A stretch of 7,795 nucleotides of DNA from assembly GCA_023417975.1 (NCBI GenBank), contig JAEZDX010000015.1:1-7795 (forward strand), read 5' to 3'. Positions 1-4,191 of the stretch are shown here, one piece after another. The notes under the pieces are model-generated. The model was not told the origin of the DNA. It ran no database searches and saw only the letters and a list, made by a program, of their open reading frames with translations. The translations under genes and the position numbers were made by a program. The stretch's first letter is position 1, and each line of letters begins with the position of its first letter. Source of the DNA: Bacillota bacterium. Its GTDB lineage: Bacteria; Bacillota; Clostridia; Clostridiales; Clostridiaceae.

Positions 1-2
1 CC

Positions 3-110
3 TCCACAGAGGAGCAGGCGTCAAGCATAGACAATCTGTCAAAGCTGGCACAGACGTTAAACACAATGGCGGACAGATTAGCGGGAAGTATAAATAAGTT
101 TAAAATATAA
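3..110 (+). CDS. Methyl-accepting chemotaxis protein, C-terminal end (partial)
   Basis: The frame is open from the window edge and ends at TAA 108-110, giving 35 residues. It contains EEQASSIDNLSKLAQTL followed by NTMADRL and a short basic tail ending NKFKI. This is the usual end of a clostridial chemoreceptor: the last heptads of the cytoplasmic signalling coiled coil (ASxxEEQAxSxxxL) and then a short tail. By family, such receptors are inner-membrane sensors that control CheA kinase and flagellar rotation. The sensor domain lies outside the window, so the ligand is unknown. The gene converges on hsp18; in the inferred pre-insertion arrangement the two stop codons were only about 80 bases apart with a shared terminator. 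Confidence 0.8.
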   Translation, partial: STEEQASSIDNLSKLAQTLNTMADRLAGSINKFKI

Positions 111-121
111 GTAAAAAAGTT

Positions 122-186
122 AGGGCAAGACAAATCAACGGCTTCCGGTATGAGGTGCAAAACGGAAGCTGTTGGACAAGCTTGCC
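122..186 (+). other. Left half of a disrupted terminator hairpin
   Basis: CAACGGCTTCCG (136-147) pairs with CGGAAGCTGTTG (163-174) with one G-U pair and a 15-base loop. GGCAAG (124-129) can also pair with CTTGCC (181-186) around a 6x6 internal loop. No T-run follows, so as it stands this is a poor terminator for the chemoreceptor gene. The proper outer stem and T-run lie on the far side of the island at 3258-3269. Confidence 0.6.
159..180 (+). repeat. Left 22-bp direct repeat (candidate attL)
   Basis: This segment starts AAAACGGAAGCTG and ends TTGGACAAG, and is identical over 22 bases to 3235-3256. It covers the end of the loop and the 3' arm of the hairpin at 136-174. Perfect identity over 22 bases at a 3,076-base offset is very unlikely by chance, and both copies sit exactly where the flanking genes meet the AT-rich island. 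Confidence 0.8.
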
Positions 187-248
187 GGGTTACTTTAGAG
201 GTATAAAGAGAAGATATTGGTGATATTTTTGCAATGGCTTTTACAGCA

Positions 249-290
249 AAAGACCTATGCTTTAACAATAGTTTTTAGCATAGGTTTTTA
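249..290. terminator. Intrinsic terminator, probably bidirectional
   Basis: AAAGACCTATGCT (249-261) pairs with AGCATAGGTTTTT (277-289) over 13 bp with one G-U pair and a 15-base loop. The plus strand ends in a T-run. On the minus strand the stem is followed by TCTTTTGC, so it may also end transcripts of the 447-1697 gene, whose stop codon is about 160 bases away. On the plus strand it could replace the interrupted terminator after the chemoreceptor gene. Confidence 0.7.
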
Positions 291-316
291 CACTTATTTA
301 ATAATTTATGTACAAT
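287..316 (+). promoter_or_regulatory. Candidate sigma-A promoter facing a non-coding stretch
   Basis: A -35 TTTACA (287-292) and a -10 TACAAT (311-316) are separated by 18 bases; each matches the consensus at 5 of 6 positions. No open reading frame follows on this strand. A transcript would start near 323, run through the structured stretch 326-390 and continue antisense to the 3' end of the minus-strand gene ending at 447. The 12 bases 308-319 recur exactly in the promoter of the membrane-protein gene (2356-2367). Confidence 0.4.
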
Positions 317-322
317 AAAAGA

Positions 323-392
323 AAATTCCGAACTAAAAAATGCTGAAAAATTCACTTTGAATAATGCAGCATTCTGGACAATTATTCGGTTT
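323..392 (+). ncRNA. Possible structured small RNA (tentative)
   Basis: Downstream of the promoter-like element at 287-316 there is no coding sequence. There are nested stems: CCGAA (328-332) can pair with TTCGG (385-389), enclosing AATGCTG (339-345) paired with CAGCATT (367-373). An alternative pairing, GAATAAT (359-365) with ATTATTC (381-387), would exclude both. No clear terminator was found before 446. I do not recognise it as a known RNA family. The rest of 391-446 shows nothing further. Confidence 0.25.
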
Positions 393-446
393 GTAATGTA
401 TATTCGCTAAATTAAGAAATGGTAAGCTCTATATACAAAATATATG

Positions 447-1697
447 TTAAATATTCCTACAGTGATAATCAGTCATTATATCATCTAAATACCTAAATCT
501 TTCATATATGTTTAAAATCCTTGATTTGCACAATTCATCTATACTGCTTTTTGATATATATCGACTATAATCTATCTCATTATAAATCATACTCAATTTA
601 TTAAATGAACCTTGACTATATCTAGCATGAATTTCTTTTAGATTTTTTATATAGTCTATTTGCTCATCAAGTATATTAAAATGTCTATAGCATAAAGGGG
701 TTATTAAATCAATATCATCTAGTTGAAATGCAGGATAGGTGTCAGCTTTATATAATTTTGCCTCCCAATAATATTCTAAGACACATGTCGTTATATTTGT
801 AAAGTATCTTAGCAATTCATTCTTTATTGTTTTAATAATAATTGCTGTACCTGTATTATCGTCTATTAATATAATTTTTGAAGCAACAGGGTACTTAGTA
901 CTTAAATAATAAACTTGCTCAGATAAAGATTCTTGACAAAAATGAGAAGTATCATATCTAGAATATCTAACATATTCATAGGATATTTTACTAAAATCTT
1001 TTTTTGTAGCATTCATATAGTTTATCATAGAAATATAAAAAGGTGGTATCAAAGCAGCTCCTTGCAATGGAGAGATTATTATATCATTTACTCCTATATA
1101 GTCATATAACGCAAAAAAGGCAGTAGTCATAACAAGAATGTTATCCATTTCTGAATATTCCCGGACACTAGCAATATTAAGTTTCTTCATATCTATTAAT
1201 AAATTATCAATAAAGCCAAAATATAATTTAGGAAAGCCATAAAAGTCCTCATCAAAAATAATCTGTACTAAATAGTCAGTAAATCTTGAAAGGTAGCCTT
1301 TTAGTAATTCATAATAACTATTTTTCAAAGTATTATAAGAAAATACTATACCAATTAATTTTGCTATACATGAAAGCATATGTTGTGTAAGCGAAAAAAT
1401 AACAAATTGTTTCTTATTATATAGCATTTCAGAATTTAGAATACTAGGTGCATCTATAAGTATTGCCTTTAATAAATCTATTGTTTCATCTAAATCCTCT
1501 GAATAATAAGCATTATTTCTGTTACAATAAAACGGTTTTTTGACGCTGAAATATTTTTTTAATATAGGCAAATACATGTTATACTCTATTTCAAATTCAC
1601 CTGAATCTATATATGCCTCCCCAGTAAAGCCAAATTTATATTTCCGTAATATAGATTTATTTAAGATTGAATCTACTGTTTTATATAAAGTACTCAA
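447..1697 (-). CDS. Phosphoribosyltransferase-like protein of unknown function, 416 aa
   Basis: I do not recognise a named family. The C-terminal half resembles a type I phosphoribosyltransferase fold. Residues about 276-285 read ILIDDNTGTA, matching the hydrophobic strand plus Asp-Asp of the PRPP-binding loop (D279, D280). Residues about 208-215 read ISPLQGAA, in the place of the pyrophosphate loop 65-70 residues earlier. The loop is unusual: it continues TGTAII where typical enzymes have T(T/G)GxT, so catalysis is uncertain. The first 180 residues are probably helical, rich in Tyr, Leu and Ile, with no recognised motif. There is no signal peptide. The start is TTG at 1697, with GGAGGG eight bases upstream; the next in-frame ATG is about 40 codons later. 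It lies inside the island, very AT-rich, 252 bases after the DUF4177 gene. Related orphan PRTase domains occur in bacterial conflict systems, so a defence role is possible but unproven. Confidence 0.6.
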   Translation of the reverse strand: MSTLYKTVDSILNKSILRKYKFGFTGEAYIDSGEFEIEYNMYLPILKKYFSVKKPFYCNRNNAYYSEDLDETIDLLKAILIDAPSILNSEMLYNKKQFVIFSLTQHMLSCIAKLIGIVFSYNTLKNSYYELLKGYLSRFTDYLVQIIFDEDFYGFPKLYFGFIDNLLIDMKKLNIASVREYSEMDNILVMTTAFFALYDYIGVNDIIISPLQGAALIPPFYISMINYMNATKKDFSKISYEYVRYSRYDTSHFCQESLSEQVYYLSTKYPVASKIILIDDNTGTAIIIKTIKNELLRYFTNITTCVLEYYWEAKLYKADTYPAFQLDDIDLITPLCYRHFNILDEQIDYIKNLKEIHARYSQGSFNKLSMIYNEIDYSRYISKSSIDELCKSRILNIYERFRYLDDIMTDYHCRNI

Positions 1698-1771
1698 CCA
1701 AACATCCCTCCAGGTGTAAAAATTGCAATTAGTGCTGTAATATTTTTTGATTCTGCCTTAATTCAAGGATA

Positions 1772-1780
1772 ATTCTAGCA
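1772..1780 (-). promoter_or_regulatory. Candidate extended -10 promoter for the PRTase-like gene
   Basis: Read on the minus strand, TGCTAGAAT is an extended -10 element (TGn followed by TAGAAT, 5 of 6). No good -35 box sits 16-18 bases upstream. A start near 1764 would give a leader of roughly 65 bases to the TTG codon at 1697. An imperfect palindrome, CCTTAATTCAAGG (1756-1768), overlaps the expected start site and could be an operator or a small hairpin. Confidence 0.35.
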
Positions 1781-1863
1781 TAGTTTTTAGATAATCTCAT
1801 TAAATCTTTACTAAAATTTGTAATATGTAAAAATATACAAATGACGTATTGTTTAATTATCAA

Positions 1864-1876
1864 CGAACATTGTTCG
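1864..1876. promoter_or_regulatory. 13-bp palindrome CGAACATTGTTCG (possible operator)
   Basis: CGAACA and TGTTCG flank a single central base. It lies between the two minus-strand island genes, about 85 bases upstream of the candidate extended -10 box of the PRTase-like gene. The half-sites match those of the Gram-positive LexA box, but that box needs four bases between GAAC and GTTC and here there are three. It is therefore probably another regulator's site, if it is one at all. A second inverted repeat (ATTTGTA 1816-1822 with TACAAAT 1836-1842) lies between it and the gene. Confidence 0.3.
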
Positions 1877-1921
1877 CAAATTAAAATTCATTAGTTAGTA
1901 CGCATTTAATTACTATTCAGC

Positions 1922-1934
1922 CCCTTGACAAGGG
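1922..1934. other. 13-bp palindrome after the DUF4177 gene
   Basis: CCCTTG and CAAGGG flank a single A, just downstream (minus strand) of the DUF4177 stop codon. It can form a short hairpin, but no T-run follows on either strand, so it is not a convincing terminator. The region between the two minus-strand genes may be transcribed through. Confidence 0.3.
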
Positions 1935-1949
1935 AAGAATATAAGAAAA

Positions 1950-2141
1950 TTATTCATCATCACTCTTTTCAAATATTAAGTCAAAAGTTTTTGGTTGACC
2001 ATTATTTCCGGAGAACGAAGAAGGAATTGCATCTACATATCTCCAACCTTCTGTGGCATACTTATCAATCAATTCTCTATGATTTGCGTCAGAGAACAGT
2101 CCTTTTGATTTGGACTCAACATATAAATATTTAAAACTCAT
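1950..2141 (-). CDS. DUF4177 domain-containing protein, 63 aa
   Basis: The small protein shows the DUF4177 pattern: an N-terminal strand FKYLYVES, then a helix ending in YATEGWRYVDAIP (28-40), and a final strand FDLIFEKS (53-60). The length is normal for this family of small soluble proteins, whose function is unknown. The ATG at 2139-2141 is preceded by GGGAGGT five bases upstream, and a good promoter lies at 2197-2226, so the gene is real and not a shadow of the opposite frame. It is the first minus-strand gene of the island, with the PRTase-like gene 252 bases downstream; co-transcription is possible but not shown, since there is a promoter-like element between them. The acidic end (KSDDE) is not diagnostic. 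Confidence 0.8.
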   Translation of the reverse strand: MSFKYLYVESKSKGLFSDANHRELIDKYATEGWRYVDAIPSSFSGNNGQPKTFDLIFEKSDDE

Positions 2142-2196
2142 GGTTACCTCCCAATTAATTATTTTAAAGAATAATAAGCTACTATTGTATATATTT

Positions 2197-2226
2197 ATTA
2201 TAAACTAATCCTGTAGTATTTTCCAA
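2197..2226 (-). promoter_or_regulatory. Sigma-A promoter for the DUF4177 gene
   Basis: On the minus strand the -35 is TTGGAA (2221-2226) and the -10 is a perfect TATAAT (2197-2202), with an 18-base spacer. Transcription should start near 2190, about 50 bases before the ATG at 2141. The large palindrome at 2241-2268 is centred about 65 bases upstream of that start, a position that suits an activator better than a repressor. Confidence 0.6.
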
Positions 2227-2240
2227 TTTGCATACATTTT

Positions 2241-2268
2241 CTCATGTGTAATAAATTTATTACATGAG
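2241..2268. promoter_or_regulatory. 28-base palindrome between divergent island genes
   Basis: CTCATG (2241-2246) and CATGAG (2263-2268) enclose TAATAAATTTATTA, a self-complementary 14-mer; the only asymmetry is an extra TG at 2247-2248. The inner 18 bases (2247-2264) are a perfect palindrome, TGTAATAAATTTATTACA. It lies between the divergent DUF4177 and membrane-protein genes. With no T-run on either side it suits an operator for a dimeric regulator shared by both promoters more than a terminator. The regulator is unknown. Confidence 0.45.
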
Positions 2269-2312
2269 CTCTTCGTGCTGCAAAAATCCAAGTTAACGCT
2301 TGAAGATAGAAT

Positions 2313-2367
2313 ATATTGGTGATATGTTTTATATATTGTAATTCTATATAAAATAATGTACAATAAA
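2313..2367 (+). repeat. Right copy of the internal promoter-region repeat
   Basis: ATATTGGTGATAT (2313-2325) and ATGTACAATAAA (2356-2367) repeat the two blocks near the left end of the island (214-226, 308-319). The bases just before the first block (GTTAA, GAAGATA) also resemble the left copy (GTTAC, GAGGTATA). Confidence 0.4.
2336..2364 (+). promoter_or_regulatory. Candidate sigma-A promoter for the YczE-like gene
   Basis: A -35 TTGTAA (2336-2341) and a -10 TACAAT (2359-2364) are separated by 17 bases. Transcription would start near 2371, placing the terminator-like hairpin at 2375-2413 at the very 5' end of the message. A weaker alternative upstream is TTGAAG (2300-2305) with TATGTT (2323-2328), which would give a leader about 35 bases longer. 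Confidence 0.5.
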
Positions 2368-2374
2368 GCAATTA

Positions 2375-2421
2375 ATACCTTTGCCTGTTTCTATATCAAA
2401 CAGGTCAAGGTATATTTTTTT
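2375..2421 (+). terminator. Leader terminator (attenuator) abutting the Shine-Dalgarno of the YczE-like gene
   Basis: ATACCTTTGCCTGTTT (2375-2390) pairs with AAACAGGTCAAGGTAT (2398-2413) with one mismatch, one G-U pair and a 7-base loop. Seven Ts (2415-2421) follow, touching GGAGG at 2422. It has the form of an intrinsic terminator placed between promoter and gene, so expression probably needs read-through or antitermination. It might instead stabilise the 5' end or shield the gene from upstream transcription. Confidence 0.6.
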
Positions 2422-2430
2422 GGAGGAAAT

Positions 2431-3111
2431 ATGAAAAAAATTACATTTTATACTGAATTGGCATACCCTTTTGGAATTGCTGCCTTGGCACTAGGAACTG
2501 CTTTTATGGAAAAAGCAGACTTAGGAATTTCAATGGTGGTTGCTCCGGCATATCTGATTTATATGAAAGCATCAACAATTTGGAGCTTTGTGACCTTCGG
2601 AATGGCAGAGTATACATTGCAAGCATGCCTTCTTGTTGTTATGACGCTGGTTTTAAGAAAATTTAAAGTATCTTATTTGTTTTCTTTTGTTACAGCAATT
2701 ATTTATGGTTTTACACTTGATGGTTGTATGGCATTGATTGCTAATATCCATTCTTCAGCTTTTATTAGTTGTATTGTATTTTATATTATTGGTTTAATCC
2801 TTTGTGCCACCGGTGTTGCATTAATTTTTCATACATATATATCACCGGAAGTGTACGAGTTGTTTGTTAAAGAGGTATCCGTCAAGATGCATTACAATAT
2901 TAGTAATTTTAAGATTGGATATGATTGCGTAAGTTGTATGGTTGCAATTATATTATCGTTCCTTTTCTTTGGCTTTTTTCATTTTGAGGGTGTGAAAGGC
3001 GGCACAATAATCTGCGCTTTAATCAACGGAAAAATTATCGGCATCATTAGCAATTTTATGGACAAACATCTGAATTTTAAGGACAGACTTACATTGAGAA
3101 AATATTTTTAG
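2431..3111 (+). CDS. YczE/DUF6198-type integral membrane protein, 226 aa
   Basis: The start is the ATG at 2431, four bases after GGAGG (2422-2426). An upstream in-frame ATG at 2356 would put the leader hairpin inside the coding region and has no ribosome-binding site, so it is rejected. The protein is strongly hydrophobic, with membrane segments at roughly 9-27, 50-75, 80-104, 110-133, 165-184 and 191-209. The N-terminal LALGTAF...KADLGIS (20-34) and the two-part architecture resemble the YczE/YitT-like DUF6198 membrane proteins; the substrate is unknown. It lies inside the island, in the opposite direction to the other two genes, between its own promoter and a perfect terminator, so it is a self-contained unit. 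The resemblance is by eye, hence moderate certainty of family and none of function. Confidence 0.7.
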   Translation: MKKITFYTELAYPFGIAALALGTAFMEKADLGISMVVAPAYLIYMKASTIWSFVTFGMAEYTLQACLLVVMTLVLRKFKVSYLFSFVTAIIYGFTLDGCMALIANIHSSAFISCIVFYIIGLILCATGVALIFHTYISPEVYELFVKEVSVKMHYNISNFKIGYDCVSCMVAIILSFLFFGFFHFEGVKGGTIICALINGKIIGIISNFMDKHLNFKDRLTLRKYF

Positions 3112-3116
3112 TGTAA

Positions 3117-3154
3117 AAAAGGCATGTTAATTTCACATTATTAACATGCCTTTT
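3117..3154. terminator. Bidirectional intrinsic terminator after the YczE-like gene
   Basis: AAAAGGCATGTTAAT (3117-3131) and ATTAACATGCCTTTT (3140-3154) form a perfect 15-bp stem with an 8-base loop, starting five bases after the stop codon. There is an A-run on the left and a T-run on the right. It should end the plus-strand message and also block minus-strand transcription leaving hsp18, whose original terminator was split by the island. Confidence 0.9.
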
Positions 3155-3234
3155 GTATTGCAAAATGGTTGCAAAAATCACTTTAATTTTAGGTTTTGCA
3201 CTCAAAAGTTATTGTATTTTTGTTAGTACATCTT

Positions 3235-3256
3235 AAAACGGAAGCTGTTGGACAAG
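3235..3256 (+). repeat. Right 22-bp direct repeat (candidate attR)
   Basis: This is the second perfect copy of the 22-base sequence at 159-180. It is followed directly by ATTGCTCTTTTTT, which supplies the outer stem and T-run of the terminator inferred to have existed before insertion. It lies 11 bases before the hsp18 stop codon (minus strand). Confidence 0.8.
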
Positions 3257-3267
3257 ATTGCTCTTTT

Positions 3268-3714
3268 TTATTGAATGTCTATTCTTTTCTTTCTTTCTAT
3301 CTCTTTAGAGGACTTTGGAAGATCAACCTTAAGTACTCCGTCTCTGAAGCTTGCTTTGATCTTTTCCTCCTCTATATTGTCAACATAGAAGGCTCTTCTG
3401 AACTCCCCGTAATGTCTTTCTCTTCTCACATAGTTGTCTCTCTTGTCTTCTACATTGTCCTCTCGCTTTGCGGATATTATAAGATAATTATTTTCATATT
3501 CAACGCTTACTGCATCCTTTGGAACTCCCGGTAAATCGGCTTCAAGCACATAGCTGTCGTCGGTTTCCTTTAGGTCAACTCTGAAGGAATTTCCCATAAA
3601 GGCAGAGGGCATTAAAAAGTCGTCATCAAAGAAGCTGCCAAAGAAATTGTTGAAAAAATCATCTCCTTTTTTCCTCAAATCATTATTTTTTTTGAAAGGA
3701 ACCATCTCAAACAT
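3268..3714 (-). CDS. hsp18: Small heat-shock protein Hsp18 (Hsp20/alpha-crystallin family)
   Basis: This is an ATP-independent holdase chaperone that binds unfolding proteins in the cytoplasm and assembles into oligomers. The 148 residues are of normal length. The N-terminal arm, MFEMVPFKKNN then FFNNFFGSFFDDDF, is Phe-rich as in clostridial Hsp18. The alpha-crystallin domain spans about 43-135, with ADLPGV (59-64), RRERHYGEFRRAFYV (97-111) and the signature ASFRDGVLKVDLPK (121-134). An I-x-I motif (RIDIQ, 144-148) closes the chain, as needed for oligomer contacts. The ATG at 3714 has AGGAGGT seven bases upstream. It is probably monocistronic and controlled by CtsR at its promoter. The stop codon overlaps the T-run that once belonged to the shared terminator with the chemoreceptor gene. 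Confidence 0.95.
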   Translation of the reverse strand: MFEMVPFKKNNDLRKKGDDFFNNFFGSFFDDDFLMPSAFMGNSFRVDLKETDDSYVLEADLPGVPKDAVSVEYENNYLIISAKREDNVEDKRDNYVRRERHYGEFRRAFYVDNIEEEKIKASFRDGVLKVDLPKSSKEIERKKRIDIQ

Positions 3715-3747
3715 AATTAATACCTCCTAATAAATTAATTTTTGTTG

Positions 3748-3764
3748 TTTGACTTTCTTTGACT
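3748..3764 (-). promoter_or_regulatory. CtsR operator 2
   Basis: On the minus strand this reads AGTCAAAGAAAGTCAAA, again an exact CtsR box. It lies just downstream of the hsp18 -10, across the expected transcription start, facing operator 1. Confidence 0.88.
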
Positions 3765-3766
3765 TT

Positions 3767-3795
3767 ATGATACTATATAGGTCAAAGAAAGTCAA
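3767..3795 (-). promoter_or_regulatory. hsp18 promoter
   Basis: On the minus strand the -35 is TTGACT (3790-3795) and the -10 is TATCAT (3767-3772), with an ideal 17-base spacer; each matches the consensus at 5 of 6 positions. The -35 lies inside one CtsR box, and the other box begins just downstream of the -10, so bound repressor would cover the whole promoter. Confidence 0.75.
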
Positions 3796-3796
3796 A
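3780..3796 (+). promoter_or_regulatory. CtsR operator 1
   Basis: GGTCAAAGAAAGTCAAA fits the established CtsR consensus RGTCAAANANRGTCAAA exactly. CtsR is the class III heat-shock repressor of Gram-positive bacteria. The box overlaps the hsp18 -35 element. With operator 2 it forms a perfect inverted repeat of 16-base arms (3748-3763 and 3781-3796) around a 17-base centre. Confidence 0.9.
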
Positions 3797-3913
3797 GTTC
3801 AATATTCAGAATATTATTTTATTTTTTAGAGATATTCTAAGATAGTTCTATATAATTTATGATAATCAATTTTTTTCACGGTATTCATGCAAATTTATCC
3901 TATTAACGGCTTC

Positions 3914-3942
3914 TTGACTATAGAGGAAAAAAAGTGCAAAAT
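3914..3942 (+). promoter_or_regulatory. Candidate promoter for the gnd-zwf operon leader
   Basis: TTGACT (3914-3919) is followed after 17 bases by CAAAAT (3937-3942). A perfect TATAAT lies at 3942-3947, but 22 bases from TTGACT, too far to be its normal partner. Either reading starts a transcript near 3950-3955 and gives a leader of about 350 bases before gnd. An AAAGGAG at 3948-3954 is followed only by a seven-codon frame starting at TTG 3964, too short to credit. The stretch 3797-3913 shows nothing else I can support. Confidence 0.4.
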
Positions 3943-4025
3943 ATAATAAAGGAGAATTATTATTTGTTGATACATATTAACATCTGACATAATAAATATG
4001 GACAACGTAATATAATATATAAGCA

Positions 4026-4132
4026 GCAAAATTTATACATTAGACCTTCGTTGAGAAAATACGGATCTTTAACCGTTTTTCGAAGCGATAAAATAAGTAA
4101 TAAATTTTGCGCGTAGAAAGCAGCAAAATTTA
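4026..4132 (+). promoter_or_regulatory. Switch-like structured segment in the gnd leader
   Basis: ATAAATTTTGC (4100-4110) can pair over 11 bp with GCAAAATTTAT (4026-4036). Its last ten bases can instead pair with a second copy, GCAAAATTTA (4123-4132), over a 12-base loop, so the two stems exclude each other. The two copies are part of a longer repeat, 4021-4038 and 4118-4135, identical at 17 of 18 positions. Between the arms of the first stem is a further hairpin: CTTC (4046-4049) with GAAG (4082-4085), and GAAAA-t-ACGG (bulged T) with CCGTTTTTC. This is how a riboswitch or other leader regulator could be built. I do not recognise a known class and see no terminator paired with it. Confidence 0.35.
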
Positions 4133-4191
4133 AACTTAATTTGTAATACAAAATAAAAAGGGCAAAATAATTTTAGAAATCACCAGTAGAT

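Larger units (their letters stand above)
214..319 (+). repeat. Left copy of an internal promoter-region repeat
   Basis: Two exact blocks, ATATTGGTGATAT (214-226) and ATGTACAATAAA (308-319), occur here in the same order and orientation as at 2313-2325 and 2356-2367. The interval between the blocks is longer here because it holds the hairpin at 249-290. The second block contains the -10 hexamer in both copies. This looks like a diverged duplication of a promoter region, or two promoters under shared control. Confidence 0.4.
159..3256. mobile_element. Inserted genomic island of about 3.1 kb, no recombinase
   Basis: The segment is bounded by perfect 22-bp direct repeats. It is visibly more AT-rich than the chemoreceptor end and the gnd-zwf operon, and it carries three genes unrelated to either neighbour. 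Joining 158 to 3235 restores a well-formed terminator between two convergent genes, which is strong internal evidence for insertion. No integrase, transposase or relaxase is encoded, and the inner ends show no terminal inverted repeats. The element may therefore be non-autonomous, mobilised in trans by a tyrosine or serine recombinase, or a deleted remnant of something larger. The insertion itself is fairly secure; the mechanism is inference. Confidence 0.65.

Noticed and set aside
323..392. Retron-type non-coding RNA next to the PRTase-like gene
   Set aside because: Some retrons carry PRTase-like effectors, but no reverse transcriptase gene is present in the window and no msr/msd layout is visible.
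1864..1876. LexA (SOS) box upstream of the PRTase-like gene
   Set aside because: The half-sites CGAAC and GTTCG fit, but the spacing between GAAC and GTTC is three bases and LexA of Gram-positive bacteria needs four.
1925..2134. 69-codon plus-strand frame opposite the DUF4177 gene
   Set aside because: It is a shadow: the minus-strand frame has the promoter, the ribosome-binding site and a recognisable domain.
159..3256. Insertion sequence or composite transposon
   Set aside because: No transposase and no terminal inverted repeats; a 22-bp duplication is long for most transposons and fits a site-specific att repeat better.
3196..3534. 112-codon plus-strand frame opposite hsp18
   Set aside because: It is antisense to a clear Hsp18 coding region and has no ribosome-binding site.
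3948..3984. Leader peptide after AAAGGAG (TTG start, seven codons)
   Set aside because: The frame is only seven codons, starts with TTG and shows no run of regulatory codons; the AAAGGAG may be chance in purine-rich DNA.
3960..4151. 63-codon open frame on the minus strand in the gnd leader
   Set aside because: No ribosome-binding site, odd composition, and it overlaps the repeat and stem structures of the leader; no recognisable protein.
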